Positions 46,280 to 54,377 of a DNA stretch of 64,000 bases are shown in pieces (position 1 is the first letter of the stretch; the number at the start of each line of letters is the position of its first letter). The notes below the pieces were generated by a model that was not told the DNA's origin, searched no databases, and saw nothing but the letters and a program-made list of their open reading frames with translations. The stretch is from contig NZ_CP040428.1 in the NCBI RefSeq assembly GCF_005671395.1, forward strand, positions 310,001 through 374,000, in the 5' to 3' direction. Made by a program: the position numbers and the translations under genes. This DNA comes from Jejubacter calystegiae (GTDB taxonomy: Bacteria > Pseudomonadota > Gammaproteobacteria > Enterobacterales > Enterobacteriaceae).

Positions 46280-46896
46280 GCAAGTTCTGCATTGCGATCG
46301 CGCAGGATCTTTATCTGCGTCGGGGGATCAGGGAGATTATCTGTCAGAACGATGGTATCCGCTGCTATAGCCTGAAAAAGCTGGCTGAACTCCCTGACAT
46401 GATGTTAAGAGAAACGCCAGAAATATTGATTCTTGATCATATTCCTCTTACCCGACAGGAGATTTCAATTCTGGACAGATTTCGACGCCAGGCCCCCGAT
46501 ATTCGCCTGGTCGCCATCTGCGGCGCCAGTTACTTCATGTTTTCACGGGCGATACGAATGGGATTCCATGGCTACTTATCCATTACGGCCCCGCTTTCCG
46601 AAGCGATACACGCTATTTCCCTGGTAAAGCGAGGGGGCGGTTATCTGTCTCCGGATATCCTGCAACACTATCAGCGCTATCCGACCGACAATCAGTATTT
46701 GAGTCGGCTGACCTCGCGCGAGATCGATGTGTTGCAGGGGTTTATGCGCGGCATGGATAGCCGAACCATAGCCCTGGAACTGGAAATAAGCGACAAAACC
46801 ATTAGCGTGATTAAGAATCATATTATGCTAAAACTGCAGGCTCCCAATCTGGTCAGCATGCTGGATATCGCGTGGCGAAATCATCTGAATCATTAG
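46276..46896 (+). CDS. NarL/LuxR-type regulator with degenerate receiver
   Basis: 206 residues, start overlapping the exporter stop (ATGA). The C-terminal HTH is complete: LTSREIDVLQGFMRGMDSRT, IALELEISDKTISVIKNHI. The N-terminal ~120 residues fold like a receiver (ILILDHIPLT keeps an Asp). However, the paired acidic residues near the start read IAQD, and the usual Lys position reads GYLSIT, so normal phosphorylation is doubtful. It is probably the regulator of the microcin operon, and maybe of the fimbriae, without a partner kinase in sight. Confidence 0.85.
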   Translation: MSKFCIAIAQDLYLRRGIREIICQNDGIRCYSLKKLAELPDMMLRETPEILILDHIPLTRQEISILDRFRRQAPDIRLVAICGASYFMFSRAIRMGFHGYLSITAPLSEAIHAISLVKRGGGYLSPDILQHYQRYPTDNQYLSRLTSREIDVLQGFMRGMDSRTIALELEISDKTISVIKNHIMLKLQAPNLVSMLDIAWRNHLNH

Positions 46897-47074
46897 CGCC
46901 CCATAATGTTAACCTCTGGTCTGGCACCGTTACCACAACGCGACGGTGATGTTTGGTTACGACTAAACTGGTAACCGGAGTCTCATTCCTGTTAAAACAG
47001 GCAATGTTTCTGCCAGCCCTGCTGCATGCAGAATAAATTGTTGCAGGAGTCACCCAGCCACTGAGGTCACACCT

Positions 47075-47281
47075 ATGAAAGCCTACCGTTATATTACAGG
47101 ACCAGATGATGCCGAATTTTGCCGTCGGATCACGCAGTTATTAAATCAGGGATGGGAGCTGGCCGGTCAGCCCACATTAACTTATGACGCTAACAAGCAA
47201 CGCGTTATTTGCGGGCAGACGGTGCTGAAAGAGATTTCTGGTCTGGAGTACAGCGAAGATATCGATCTGAACAGTATTTGA
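47075..47281 (+). CDS. DUF1737-type small protein
   Basis: 68 residues: MKAYRYITGPDDAEFCRRIT, QLLNQGWELAGQPTLTYDAN. Cytoplasmic, no signal. The pattern of an aromatic start, LNQGWELxGxPTLTYD and a polar end fits the DUF1737 family, whose function is unknown. It lies 178 bases after the regulator gene and may be separate from the microcin operon. It lacks membrane segments, so it does not look like an immunity protein. Confidence 0.75.
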   Translation: MKAYRYITGPDDAEFCRRITQLLNQGWELAGQPTLTYDANKQRVICGQTVLKEISGLEYSEDIDLNSI

Positions 47282-47283
47282 TA

Positions 47284-47302
47284 GCCGGCCCCCAGGGCCG
47301 GC
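47284..47302. terminator. Hairpin between convergent DUF1737 and oxidoreductase genes
   Basis: GCCGGCCC (47284-47291), CCA, GGGCCGGC (47295-47302), then ACACATTTATTTATT on the plus strand. It can serve both sides, better for the plus strand. Confidence 0.65.
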
Positions 47303-47308
47303 ACACAT

Positions 47309-48403
47309 TTATTTATTAAACAGCCCTTTCACATCATGGGGCTCGCAGCGCAGATACTGGTCCGGAGCCTGTACCTTCGCCCCCAGTTTCGCCGCCGCAT
47401 GCCACGGCCAGCGAGGGTCGTAAAGCACCCCGCGCGCCAGGGCTATCATATCGGCTTCCTGTTCCACCAGCACGGCTTCAGCCTGCTCCGGTTCGGTGAT
47501 AAGCCCAACCGCGATAACCGGAATCGATACCGCCTTCTTCACGGCGGCGGAAAAAGGGACCTGATAGTTAGGACCAACGCTTATCTTCTGCTCCGGCGCC
47601 AGACCGCCGCTGGAAACGTGAATATAAGCGCAGCCCTCTTTTTCCAGCGCCTGACTCAGGGCGATGGACTGCTCGATATCCCAGCCCCCTTCCACCCAGT
47701 CGGTGGCCGAAATACGCACGCCAACCGGCTTATCCGCCGGGAATACCCGACGCACCTCGCGGAATACTTCCAGCGTCAGACGCATGCGATTTTCCAGCGA
47801 ACCGCCGTACTCATCGTCACGCTGGTTGGCAAGCGGCGACAGGAACTGGTGCAGCAGATAGCCGTGGGCGGCGTGCACTTCAATCAGATCCAACCCCAGC
47901 CGATCGGCGCGAATGGCGCTGTCGATAAAGGCCTGTTTAATCTCTTCAATCCGCGCTTTAGTGAGCGCCAGCGGCTCGCCGTCATGGCTATGGAAAGGCA
48001 GCGCGGAAGGCGCTGAGGTTTGCCATCCCCCCTGCTCTGGCGTCAGAAAACCACCGCCGCGCCAGGGAACATCGGTCGAGGCTTTACGCCCGGCGTGGCC
48101 CAGTTGGATACCAAGCGGCATTGGGGAATATTTGCGAATATCTTTCAGCACCTCGCCCAGCGCCTGCTCGGTGTCATCATCCCAGATTCCCAGATCCTGC
48201 GGGGTGATACGTCCGTCAGGCTCGACGGCGGCGGCTTCCAGAATCAGCAGCCCGGCGCCTGACAGGGCCAGATTGCCCAGATGAATGCGGTGCCACGCGG
48301 TAGCCCGGCCGCGTTCGGCCGAATACTGGCACATCGGGGCAATAGCGATGCGGTTTTCCAGGGTCAGGTTGCCCAGTTTTATCGGGGTGAACAGTTGGCT
48401 CAT
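47309..48403 (-). CDS. Old-yellow-enzyme family NADH:flavin oxidoreductase, YqjM-like
   Basis: 364 residues. SQLFTPIKLGNLTLENRIAI, APMCQYSAERGRATAWHRIH, HAAHGYLLHQFLSPLANQRD, EYGGSLENRMRLTLEVFR and EADMIALARGVLYDPRWPWH are hallmarks of the thermophilic-like OYE class, which reduces activated C=C bonds using FMN. It follows the SDR gene after a 99-base gap, so it may be the last gene of the operon or have its own promoter. Substrate unknown. Confidence 0.9.
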   Translation of the reverse strand: MSQLFTPIKLGNLTLENRIAIAPMCQYSAERGRATAWHRIHLGNLALSGAGLLILEAAAVEPDGRITPQDLGIWDDDTEQALGEVLKDIRKYSPMPLGIQLGHAGRKASTDVPWRGGGFLTPEQGGWQTSAPSALPFHSHDGEPLALTKARIEEIKQAFIDSAIRADRLGLDLIEVHAAHGYLLHQFLSPLANQRDDEYGGSLENRMRLTLEVFREVRRVFPADKPVGVRISATDWVEGGWDIEQSIALSQALEKEGCAYIHVSSGGLAPEQKISVGPNYQVPFSAAVKKAVSIPVIAVGLITEPEQAEAVLVEQEADMIALARGVLYDPRWPWHAAAKLGAKVQAPDQYLRCEPHDVKGLFNK

Positions 48404-48502
48404 GCAGTATCTCCGGTGTTAGTCACAGCGTTAAGCGAGCAGGCTAAGTATATGCCCAAAAATTTGTGCTGCTTCGCAGGCTATGCCGTTAAGCCCGGCA
48501 GA

Positions 48503-49282
48503 CTACTCGTGATAAACCTGACTTCTGCCGCCGTCGATGACGATATCCGTGGCATTAATAAAGCGTGCCTCGTCGGATGCCAGAAACAGTGCGGTATAGG
48601 CCACTTCATCGGGCTCTCCCGCCCGACGACAGGGCAGAATCTCCTGCTGTCTGCGCCGTTCCGCCTCCGGATCCGGGCAGCTCGCCAGCCAGGCCTCGGC
48701 GGCCGGGGTCATAATCAATCCCGGCGAGATACTGTTAATACGTATGCCGCGACTGGCATATTCCACCCCCAGCGAGCGGGTGAGCCCAATCAGCCCGTGC
48801 TTGGCCACCGGATACGGGAAAGCGCCGGGGATAATTTTATGGCCGTGAACCGAGGCAATATTGACGATATTGCCATACTCCCGGCCCAGCATCCCCGGCA
48901 GCACGCTGCGGATCAGGTTGTACGGCCCCTGTAAATTGACATCCATACAGCGCTGCCAGTCCTCCTGAGAGAGTTCGAGCGCATCGCGAAACACGTTAAT
49001 CCCCGCGCAGTTCACCAGAATATCAATGCCTCCCAGCGCCTGTTCCGCGGCACCGACGGCGCGTTGTACCTGTTCGGGCCGGGTGACATCCGCCACGCAG
49101 GCTAGAGCGCGCCGCTGATATTGCGTCTGGATTTGGGCCGCCAGCTTTTCGGTATTGTCGCTGGAGATATCCAGCAGCGCGACATCCGCCTCCTCACGGG
49201 CGAACAGCGTGGCTATCGCGCTGCCAATGCCGCTGCCCGCGCCGGTGATCAGGGCGCGCTTCTGTTTGAGTCTTTCGCTCAT
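48503..49282 (-). CDS. Short-chain dehydrogenase/reductase
   Basis: 259 residues. NAD-binding RALITGAGSGIGSAIATLFA, LVNCAGINVFRDALEL and the active-site set in NIVNIASVHGHKIIPGAFPY followed by VAKHGLIGLTRSLGVEYA (Tyr and Lys). The C-terminus FINATDIVIDGGRSQVYHE is standard. Its ATG overlaps the M24 gene stop by four bases. It probably oxidises or reduces an alcohol/ketone intermediate of the unknown pathway. Confidence 0.9.
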   Translation of the reverse strand: MSERLKQKRALITGAGSGIGSAIATLFAREEADVALLDISSDNTEKLAAQIQTQYQRRALACVADVTRPEQVQRAVGAAEQALGGIDILVNCAGINVFRDALELSQEDWQRCMDVNLQGPYNLIRSVLPGMLGREYGNIVNIASVHGHKIIPGAFPYPVAKHGLIGLTRSLGVEYASRGIRINSISPGLIMTPAAEAWLASCPDPEAERRRQQEILPCRRAGEPDEVAYTALFLASDEARFINATDIVIDGGRSQVYHE

Positions 49283-50370
49283 GGTTTCTCTCCCTGCATA
49301 ATCAGCCAGTCGGCCACCTGCCAGCGCTGCCCGCCGCGCTGAATATCAATCAGCGGCCAGTCGCCGCTTCGCGTCAGCCACGCGATGCCGTTTTCTGTCA
49401 GTATGGCGGTATCTTCGCTTTTGACGCCGCTCAGAGTGGGATTCCAGGCCAGCGCCGTTCCCGGTGCCAGAACGCCTTCGGTCTGTGGCGTGACTATCCA
49501 GTCCCGACAGCCGTAGCCCGTCGGACCGCCCTGATGATGATGGCGCCATTCGCCGTCCTGACCCTGCCTTTCATAGGCCTGCTGGATATCGCTAAAAATC
49601 GCCTGCCACGCCCTTCCCGGCCGGGAAGCCAGCATGATATCGACGTGAATTTCCGCCAGCGCCAGAACCCGCTGGCGCAGGGCCGGTTCGGGCTCACCAA
49701 AGTGGACAATGCGGGTCAGGCTGACGTGCAGACCCTGGCGTTCTGCCCCCAGCGTCATCATCACTTTGCGGATAACGGGATACGGCCCGGGAACCGGATG
49801 TTTAAAGCTGGCGATACGCTCATCGGCGGCCACCAGCACACAGACCGGACGGATCGCCTTTTCCAGGCAGCGATGGGCGATTTCCGCTTCTATCTGCTGT
49901 TCGCTGATACCGGGACTGAGCCCTCTGGCAATCTGTTCCAGCAGCGTTGCCGCCTCTCGCCCTAATTCGGCGAAGCGTTCCTGTTCCTGCGGGCTCAGCC
50001 CCTGGCGTAGCAGGACCAGTTTATCCGCCACATCCCGGGTCCCTGCCAGAGGCGTATCGCTGCCCAACGCCCCGTTGAAAATGTCAGGAAGCCCCTGTCT
50101 GAGGCTCTGATACCAGGGATAGCTCGCGGTTTCGTATTCAAAAGGCATAGGCTCTTCGGCAACAATACGCGTCAGCTCGTTATCCGGGGCCAGCAGCCGC
50201 ACTTCGCAAGGGGTAATCAGCAGGCTGGCGACCCCGACTTCCGCCCGTTCCACCACATGAAAAGTCGCGCCATCGGTCAGCCAGGCGATATTGTCACGCC
50301 GCGTCAGCAGCACGGCATCCAGTTGCCAGCCCGCCAGCGCTTCCTGCACCCGTCTTAGCTTATCGCTCAT
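49279..50370 (-). CDS. M24-family (creatinase/prolidase-like) hydrolase
   Basis: 363 residues. The N-terminal domain begins with RRVQEALAGWQLDAVLLTRR and NIAWLTDGATFHV, as in creatinase and prolidase. The C-terminal pita-bread domain has HHHQGGPTGYGCRDWIV and LAWNPTLSGVKSEDTAILTE. The classic metal-binding Asp pair is not obvious, so it may use a metal-free creatinase-like mechanism or act on a C-N bond rather than a peptide. Coupled by ATGA overlaps with both the GMC gene before and the SDR gene after it. Confidence 0.82.
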   Translation of the reverse strand: MSDKLRRVQEALAGWQLDAVLLTRRDNIAWLTDGATFHVVERAEVGVASLLITPCEVRLLAPDNELTRIVAEEPMPFEYETASYPWYQSLRQGLPDIFNGALGSDTPLAGTRDVADKLVLLRQGLSPQEQERFAELGREAATLLEQIARGLSPGISEQQIEAEIAHRCLEKAIRPVCVLVAADERIASFKHPVPGPYPVIRKVMMTLGAERQGLHVSLTRIVHFGEPEPALRQRVLALAEIHVDIMLASRPGRAWQAIFSDIQQAYERQGQDGEWRHHHQGGPTGYGCRDWIVTPQTEGVLAPGTALAWNPTLSGVKSEDTAILTENGIAWLTRSGDWPLIDIQRGGQRWQVADWLIMQGEKP

Positions 50371-52019
50371 CAGGCGGCCCTCTCTTTATTCGAATCGGTA
50401 TCCACGCTTTCACGGCCCATAATCAAATCAGCCGCCCGGTGCGCCACGGCCATGACCACCGCATTGGTGTTGCCGCTAATGATGTTGGGCATCATAGAGG
50501 CATCCACTACGCGCAGGCGCCCCAGACCGCGCACCCGAAGGTCGCTGCTCAACACCGCCATAGGATCGTCCCGATGCCCCATACGGCAGGTTCCCACCGG
50601 GTGATAGCCGGTTTTCACCATGCGTTTGCAGTGTTCGGCTATCTCGTCGTCAGAGCGGATGTCCACGCCGGGGAAAATCTCTTTGTCGACCATCTCTGCC
50701 ATCGGCGGCGCCGCTATCACCTGACGGGCAAAGCGGAATCCGGCGATAGTGCGGGCCAGATCCTCCGGGTGGCCAAAAATCTGCGTATCCACCCGGGGTA
50801 ACGCAGCGGCATCGCGGCTTTCAAGTGTGACGTGGCCCGTCGCTTTCGGTCGTAGCAGCAGGGAATTTATCGTGACGCCGTGGCCGGGGTTTTCCCCCAT
50901 CACATCGCGGTCGAGGTAGACCGTGGGCACGCAAAACATCTGAATGGTGGGAATGGCTCCGCCGCTGAGCGGGTCGAAAAACGCGCAGCTTTCCACCCCG
51001 GTGGTCGTCACCGGGCCGGTTTTAAACAGCAGATACTGAAGACCCGCTTTCATCATCGGCCAGCCCTTGTCCTGACCGTAGTAGCCCCATGCGCCGCGCG
51101 TTGTCGCCACCACCGGCACTTCATAGTGGTCCTGCAAATTTGCCCCTACGCCTGGCAGAGAGCGGCGCTGCGGGATCCCCTGCTCGCGCAGCGCCTCGTC
51201 TGGCCCCACGCCGGAAAGCATCAGCAGCTTCGGCGTTTGATAGGCTCCGGCAGCCAGAATCACCTCTTTTTCCGCCATTGCGGTTTCATCGACGCCATGA
51301 CGTTGAAAACGAACGCCAACGGCATCGTCCCCCTCGAACAGGATCTCCTTCACCAGAGCCTGTGAAGCAATGGTGAGGCGTGAATCGCCGCGCAGCGGCG
51401 TAATAAAGGCATCCACCACGCTGCACCTTTTGCGCGTCCGCCAGTCGATGGTGTGTTGCATAAAGCCCACGCCGCTCGGATCGCCCGCGTTGAAATCCGG
51501 CGAGTATGGGATGCCCATCCCCTGCATGGTTTTCACATAAGCGCGGCTCAGCGGGCTGAAATGGCCCAGATGGGAAACCTTCATCGGCCCCCCGACGCCG
51601 TGGCTGGGAGCCCCCAGGTGATCGTTATCTTCGATCGCCATGTAGTGAGGCAGCAGCGAATCCCACGACCAGTCCACGCCTTCGTGACCCAGAGCGTGGT
51701 TCCAGTCTTCATAGTCGTGGCGATGACCGCGCATGTAGACCATGGCATTCACCGTTGAGCCACCGCCCAGTACCTTCGCCTGGGGCACAATGACCCCCCG
51801 ACCGTTCAACTGAGGCTGCGGCTGGGTCTGGTGCATGGTCAGATAGCGGTCGCTGGCCAGATATTTCATGTAGCCTGCGGGCATTTTCAGTACCGGATGG
51901 TACTCATCGCTTCCCGCTTCCAGCAGCAGAACACGGGCGTTGGCTTCCTTAACCAGCCGCGCCGCGACGATACAGCCAGCGCTGCCGCCGCCCACCACGA
52001 TATAGTCGTAACTTTTCAT
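50370..52019 (-). CDS. GMC-family FAD oxidoreductase, choline dehydrogenase-like
   Basis: 549 residues from ATG 52019; the longer frame overlaps the transporter gene. The ADP-binding start YDYIVVGGGSAGCIVAARLV, GMC signature PQAKVLGGGSTVNAMVYMRG, and active-site segments GYHPVGTCRMG and MMPNIISGNTNAVVMAVAHR are complete. It oxidises a primary or secondary alcohol with FAD. Similarity to choline dehydrogenase is by family; the operon is not next to a betaine aldehyde dehydrogenase gene, so another alcohol is likely. Confidence 0.9.
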   Translation of the reverse strand: MKSYDYIVVGGGSAGCIVAARLVKEANARVLLLEAGSDEYHPVLKMPAGYMKYLASDRYLTMHQTQPQPQLNGRGVIVPQAKVLGGGSTVNAMVYMRGHRHDYEDWNHALGHEGVDWSWDSLLPHYMAIEDNDHLGAPSHGVGGPMKVSHLGHFSPLSRAYVKTMQGMGIPYSPDFNAGDPSGVGFMQHTIDWRTRKRCSVVDAFITPLRGDSRLTIASQALVKEILFEGDDAVGVRFQRHGVDETAMAEKEVILAAGAYQTPKLLMLSGVGPDEALREQGIPQRRSLPGVGANLQDHYEVPVVATTRGAWGYYGQDKGWPMMKAGLQYLLFKTGPVTTTGVESCAFFDPLSGGAIPTIQMFCVPTVYLDRDVMGENPGHGVTINSLLLRPKATGHVTLESRDAAALPRVDTQIFGHPEDLARTIAGFRFARQVIAAPPMAEMVDKEIFPGVDIRSDDEIAEHCKRMVKTGYHPVGTCRMGHRDDPMAVLSSDLRVRGLGRLRVVDASMMPNIISGNTNAVVMAVAHRAADLIMGRESVDTDSNKERAA

Positions 52020-52029
52020 TACCGCTCTC

Positions 52030-53358
52030 TTATTCTGATATTGCTGAATCCAGTTTTCGTAACCGCGCCACCGCCGGATTATTTTGTTCTCCGGGATCCT
52101 GCGGGCTGAGCAGGAACAACCACGAAATAACCGCGCTGATGACGTAAAGCGCCGCATAGCCCCAAATCACCCCTTCGGTGTTGAAGAGTCCGTTGAAAAT
52201 GCCATACAGCGCAGGGCCGAAGAAGGTGGACATCCCGGCAGCGAAGCAGTAAATCGCCATCGCATTCCCCCGATCTTTTGGCTGACACAGGGTGGAAAAG
52301 AGCGCCGCGGCGGGCACGTAGCCACACAGCGTAATGCCGTACAGGCAGGCAAAAATGACGCTCAGTACAAAGCTGCCGCCGCTCCACAGCGGAACGAAGT
52401 ACATCAGCAGCATGGCGATTGCCGATCCCAGACCGCCGAACAGCGTCAGCACCTTGCGCCAGCCGATAATGTCGCTCATCTTGCCAATAACCGGGTTAAA
52501 GCTCATGCCGACCAGCCCCATAATCGTTATCAGGCTGAGGTATTCGGTTTGGGAAAAGCCGATGCGCTCGGTGAAGAATCCCGGCAGGAAAATAAAGAAG
52601 CCAAAGTAAGGGGTCGTATTGATGATACGCACCACGGCAGCAGCGGCAATGCGCGGTTCACGCCACAGAATATCGATACCGCCCATCAGGGTGCGTCCTG
52701 GGCTCTGGTGGCGATGCGCTTTATCCAGCAGCGGGGCGTAGCCCGTGCGCTCTTTCAGCGCCACCAGCATCACCAGCATCCCGACGGCGACGATCGCCAG
52801 CGACAGCCACAGGGTGGCGTATTCATCCATCAGTCCTATCGAAAAGATCGCCACCAGCGATCCCAGGGTCGGCAGCCCACCGGTAAACGACAGCCAGAAC
52901 CAGCCGGTTGCCGATCCGCGCATATCGGCAGGCGCAGCGGCCTGGATCCAGACCAGGAAGGCGTAGGCAAACATCGGGTAGGCGATGCCGCGCGGGCCGT
53001 AGGTGAGCATCAGGGCAATGACGCTTTGTGAAGGTAACGCCACCGCCAGGAACAGGATTTCAAAGACAATCCAGATAACGCCCCCGAGGATCATCACGTT
53101 CCTTGGACCAATCAGGGTCGAAAGCGCTCCTGCCAGCCAGGAGCCGATAGTCACCGTCACGCCGTAAAACGCGATGACGGTGGTGGCGATATCCAGCGTG
53201 AAGCCGTTACGGCTGAGGTATGGCGCGATAAAGTTAGACTCCACGCCGTCGCCAATCATAAAAAGCAGGACGGCGACGTAGCCCCAGGCCAGTGCGGGCG
53301 GAATACCCAGGCGCGACAGGACAGGAGCGCGCGATGCCAGTTGTTGATTATTATTCAT
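52030..53358 (-). CDS. Major facilitator superfamily transporter
   Basis: 442 residues with about twelve membrane spans. LAWGYVAVLLFMIGDGVESN, FYGVTVTIGSWLAGALSTLI and the central loop ALKERTGYAPLLDKAHRHQS divide the two halves. It resembles sugar/polyol or organic-acid permeases of this superfamily (RbtT/DalT-like), which I cannot decide. It lies between the UlaG-like gene (21-base gap) and the GMC gene (10-base gap), so it should import the operon's substrate. Confidence 0.88.
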   Translation of the reverse strand: MNNNQQLASRAPVLSRLGIPPALAWGYVAVLLFMIGDGVESNFIAPYLSRNGFTLDIATTVIAFYGVTVTIGSWLAGALSTLIGPRNVMILGGVIWIVFEILFLAVALPSQSVIALMLTYGPRGIAYPMFAYAFLVWIQAAAPADMRGSATGWFWLSFTGGLPTLGSLVAIFSIGLMDEYATLWLSLAIVAVGMLVMLVALKERTGYAPLLDKAHRHQSPGRTLMGGIDILWREPRIAAAAVVRIINTTPYFGFFIFLPGFFTERIGFSQTEYLSLITIMGLVGMSFNPVIGKMSDIIGWRKVLTLFGGLGSAIAMLLMYFVPLWSGGSFVLSVIFACLYGITLCGYVPAAALFSTLCQPKDRGNAMAIYCFAAGMSTFFGPALYGIFNGLFNTEGVIWGYAALYVISAVISWLFLLSPQDPGEQNNPAVARLRKLDSAISE

Positions 53359-53379
53359 AGCAGGTGATTCCCGTTAAAG

Positions 53380-54243
53380 TTAGCCGTCCTGGGGGAGATA
53401 GATCAGTCGCTCTCCTGGCATCATCAGGTGAAATTTTTTGCCGGGATAACGGGTCAGCATGTCATCGACAAACCAGGCGGGGTTGTCGCTGTTGCAGGTA
53501 AAGAGATCGTAATGACAGGGCAGCAGCAGATCGCTGCCGATCCTATGGTGCAGATCCGCCGCATCGCGAAAGTTCATATTCGGCATAATGCCCCTGGCGC
53601 CGCGCGCATAGTCGCCGCCGTTGATCGGCAGGACGGCGATATTCGGCCGTAACTCGCACATCTGCGTCTGGAGTTCTGGCGTGACCAGCGTATCGCCGCT
53701 GTGCCACAGGCTGAGATCCCCGCAGACGATGTGATAGCCCAGATAGCGATCGTTGCCCTGCGCATCACGCTCATATTCGCTGTGGGCTGCGGCAATGGGT
53801 AATACCCGAAATTCGCCCACCGTAATTTCCTGCCCGGTTTTCGCGGCAAACACCTGGCCGCCAACGATCGTATTTTCCCGCTGCAGGGTGGCGGCATCCG
53901 GCGCCGGAATCCAGAACGGCAGCCCGGGCGCCTGCTGTGCCAGAGGCTCAAGGGTGCCCATATCCATGTGATCGTCATGAAAGTGGCTTATCAGGATGGC
54001 GTCGCAGACCGCCAGGGCCTGCGGCGGAATGACAGGAGGAAAACGGCGCACAAATTCCGTACCGGGGTGCGTTCTTTCAATGGCATCGCTCAGGTAGGGA
54101 TCGATAGCCAGCAGCGTGCCCGCCGCATTTTTTATCACCAGTCCCGCCTGACCAAGACTCCATAGCGCAAGTCCTCCTACTGGAACCCGGGTAGCGGTGA
54201 GTTCGTTTGCCAGTTGCTCTGGCGAGCGTAAACCAAATACCAT
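53380..54243 (-). CDS. UlaG-like metallo-beta-lactamase-fold hydrolase
   Basis: 287 residues. The metal-binding motif is HFHDDHMDMG (87-96); further ligands lie in AAHSEYERD, LWHSGDTLV and LPCHYDLF. AIDPYLSDAIERTHPG and the GDYARGARGIMPNMNFRDAA segment are characteristic of the L-ascorbate-6-phosphate lactonase UlaG group. It is the promoter-proximal gene of the operon, after the ROK operator region. A lactone-opening step on a sugar-like compound is a fair inference. Confidence 0.87.
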   Translation of the reverse strand: MVFGLRSPEQLANELTATRVPVGGLALWSLGQAGLVIKNAAGTLLAIDPYLSDAIERTHPGTEFVRRFPPVIPPQALAVCDAILISHFHDDHMDMGTLEPLAQQAPGLPFWIPAPDAATLQRENTIVGGQVFAAKTGQEITVGEFRVLPIAAAHSEYERDAQGNDRYLGYHIVCGDLSLWHSGDTLVTPELQTQMCELRPNIAVLPINGGDYARGARGIMPNMNFRDAADLHHRIGSDLLLPCHYDLFTCNSDNPAWFVDDMLTRYPGKKFHLMMPGERLIYLPQDG

Positions 54244-54318
54244 GATTACCCCCTTATCTGGAGAACCAGGACTCTATCTAAGCCTGACTGCCATGGCTGG
54301 GGGGGGTGTCACATTGCA

Positions 54319-54337
54319 CAGTAAACGCACTTTACTG
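54319..54337. promoter_or_regulatory. Candidate ROK repressor operator
   Basis: CAGTAAA (54319-54325), CGCAC, TTTACTG (54331-54337): a perfect 7-base inverted repeat in the 134-base gap between the catabolic operon and its divergent ROK gene. ROK repressors such as Mlc and NagC bind inverted repeats rich in A/T at this distance. Confidence 0.6.
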
Positions 54338-54377
54338 AACCAGTGAGAGAGCCCTGCTCATCAGGGGAGGAGACGGG

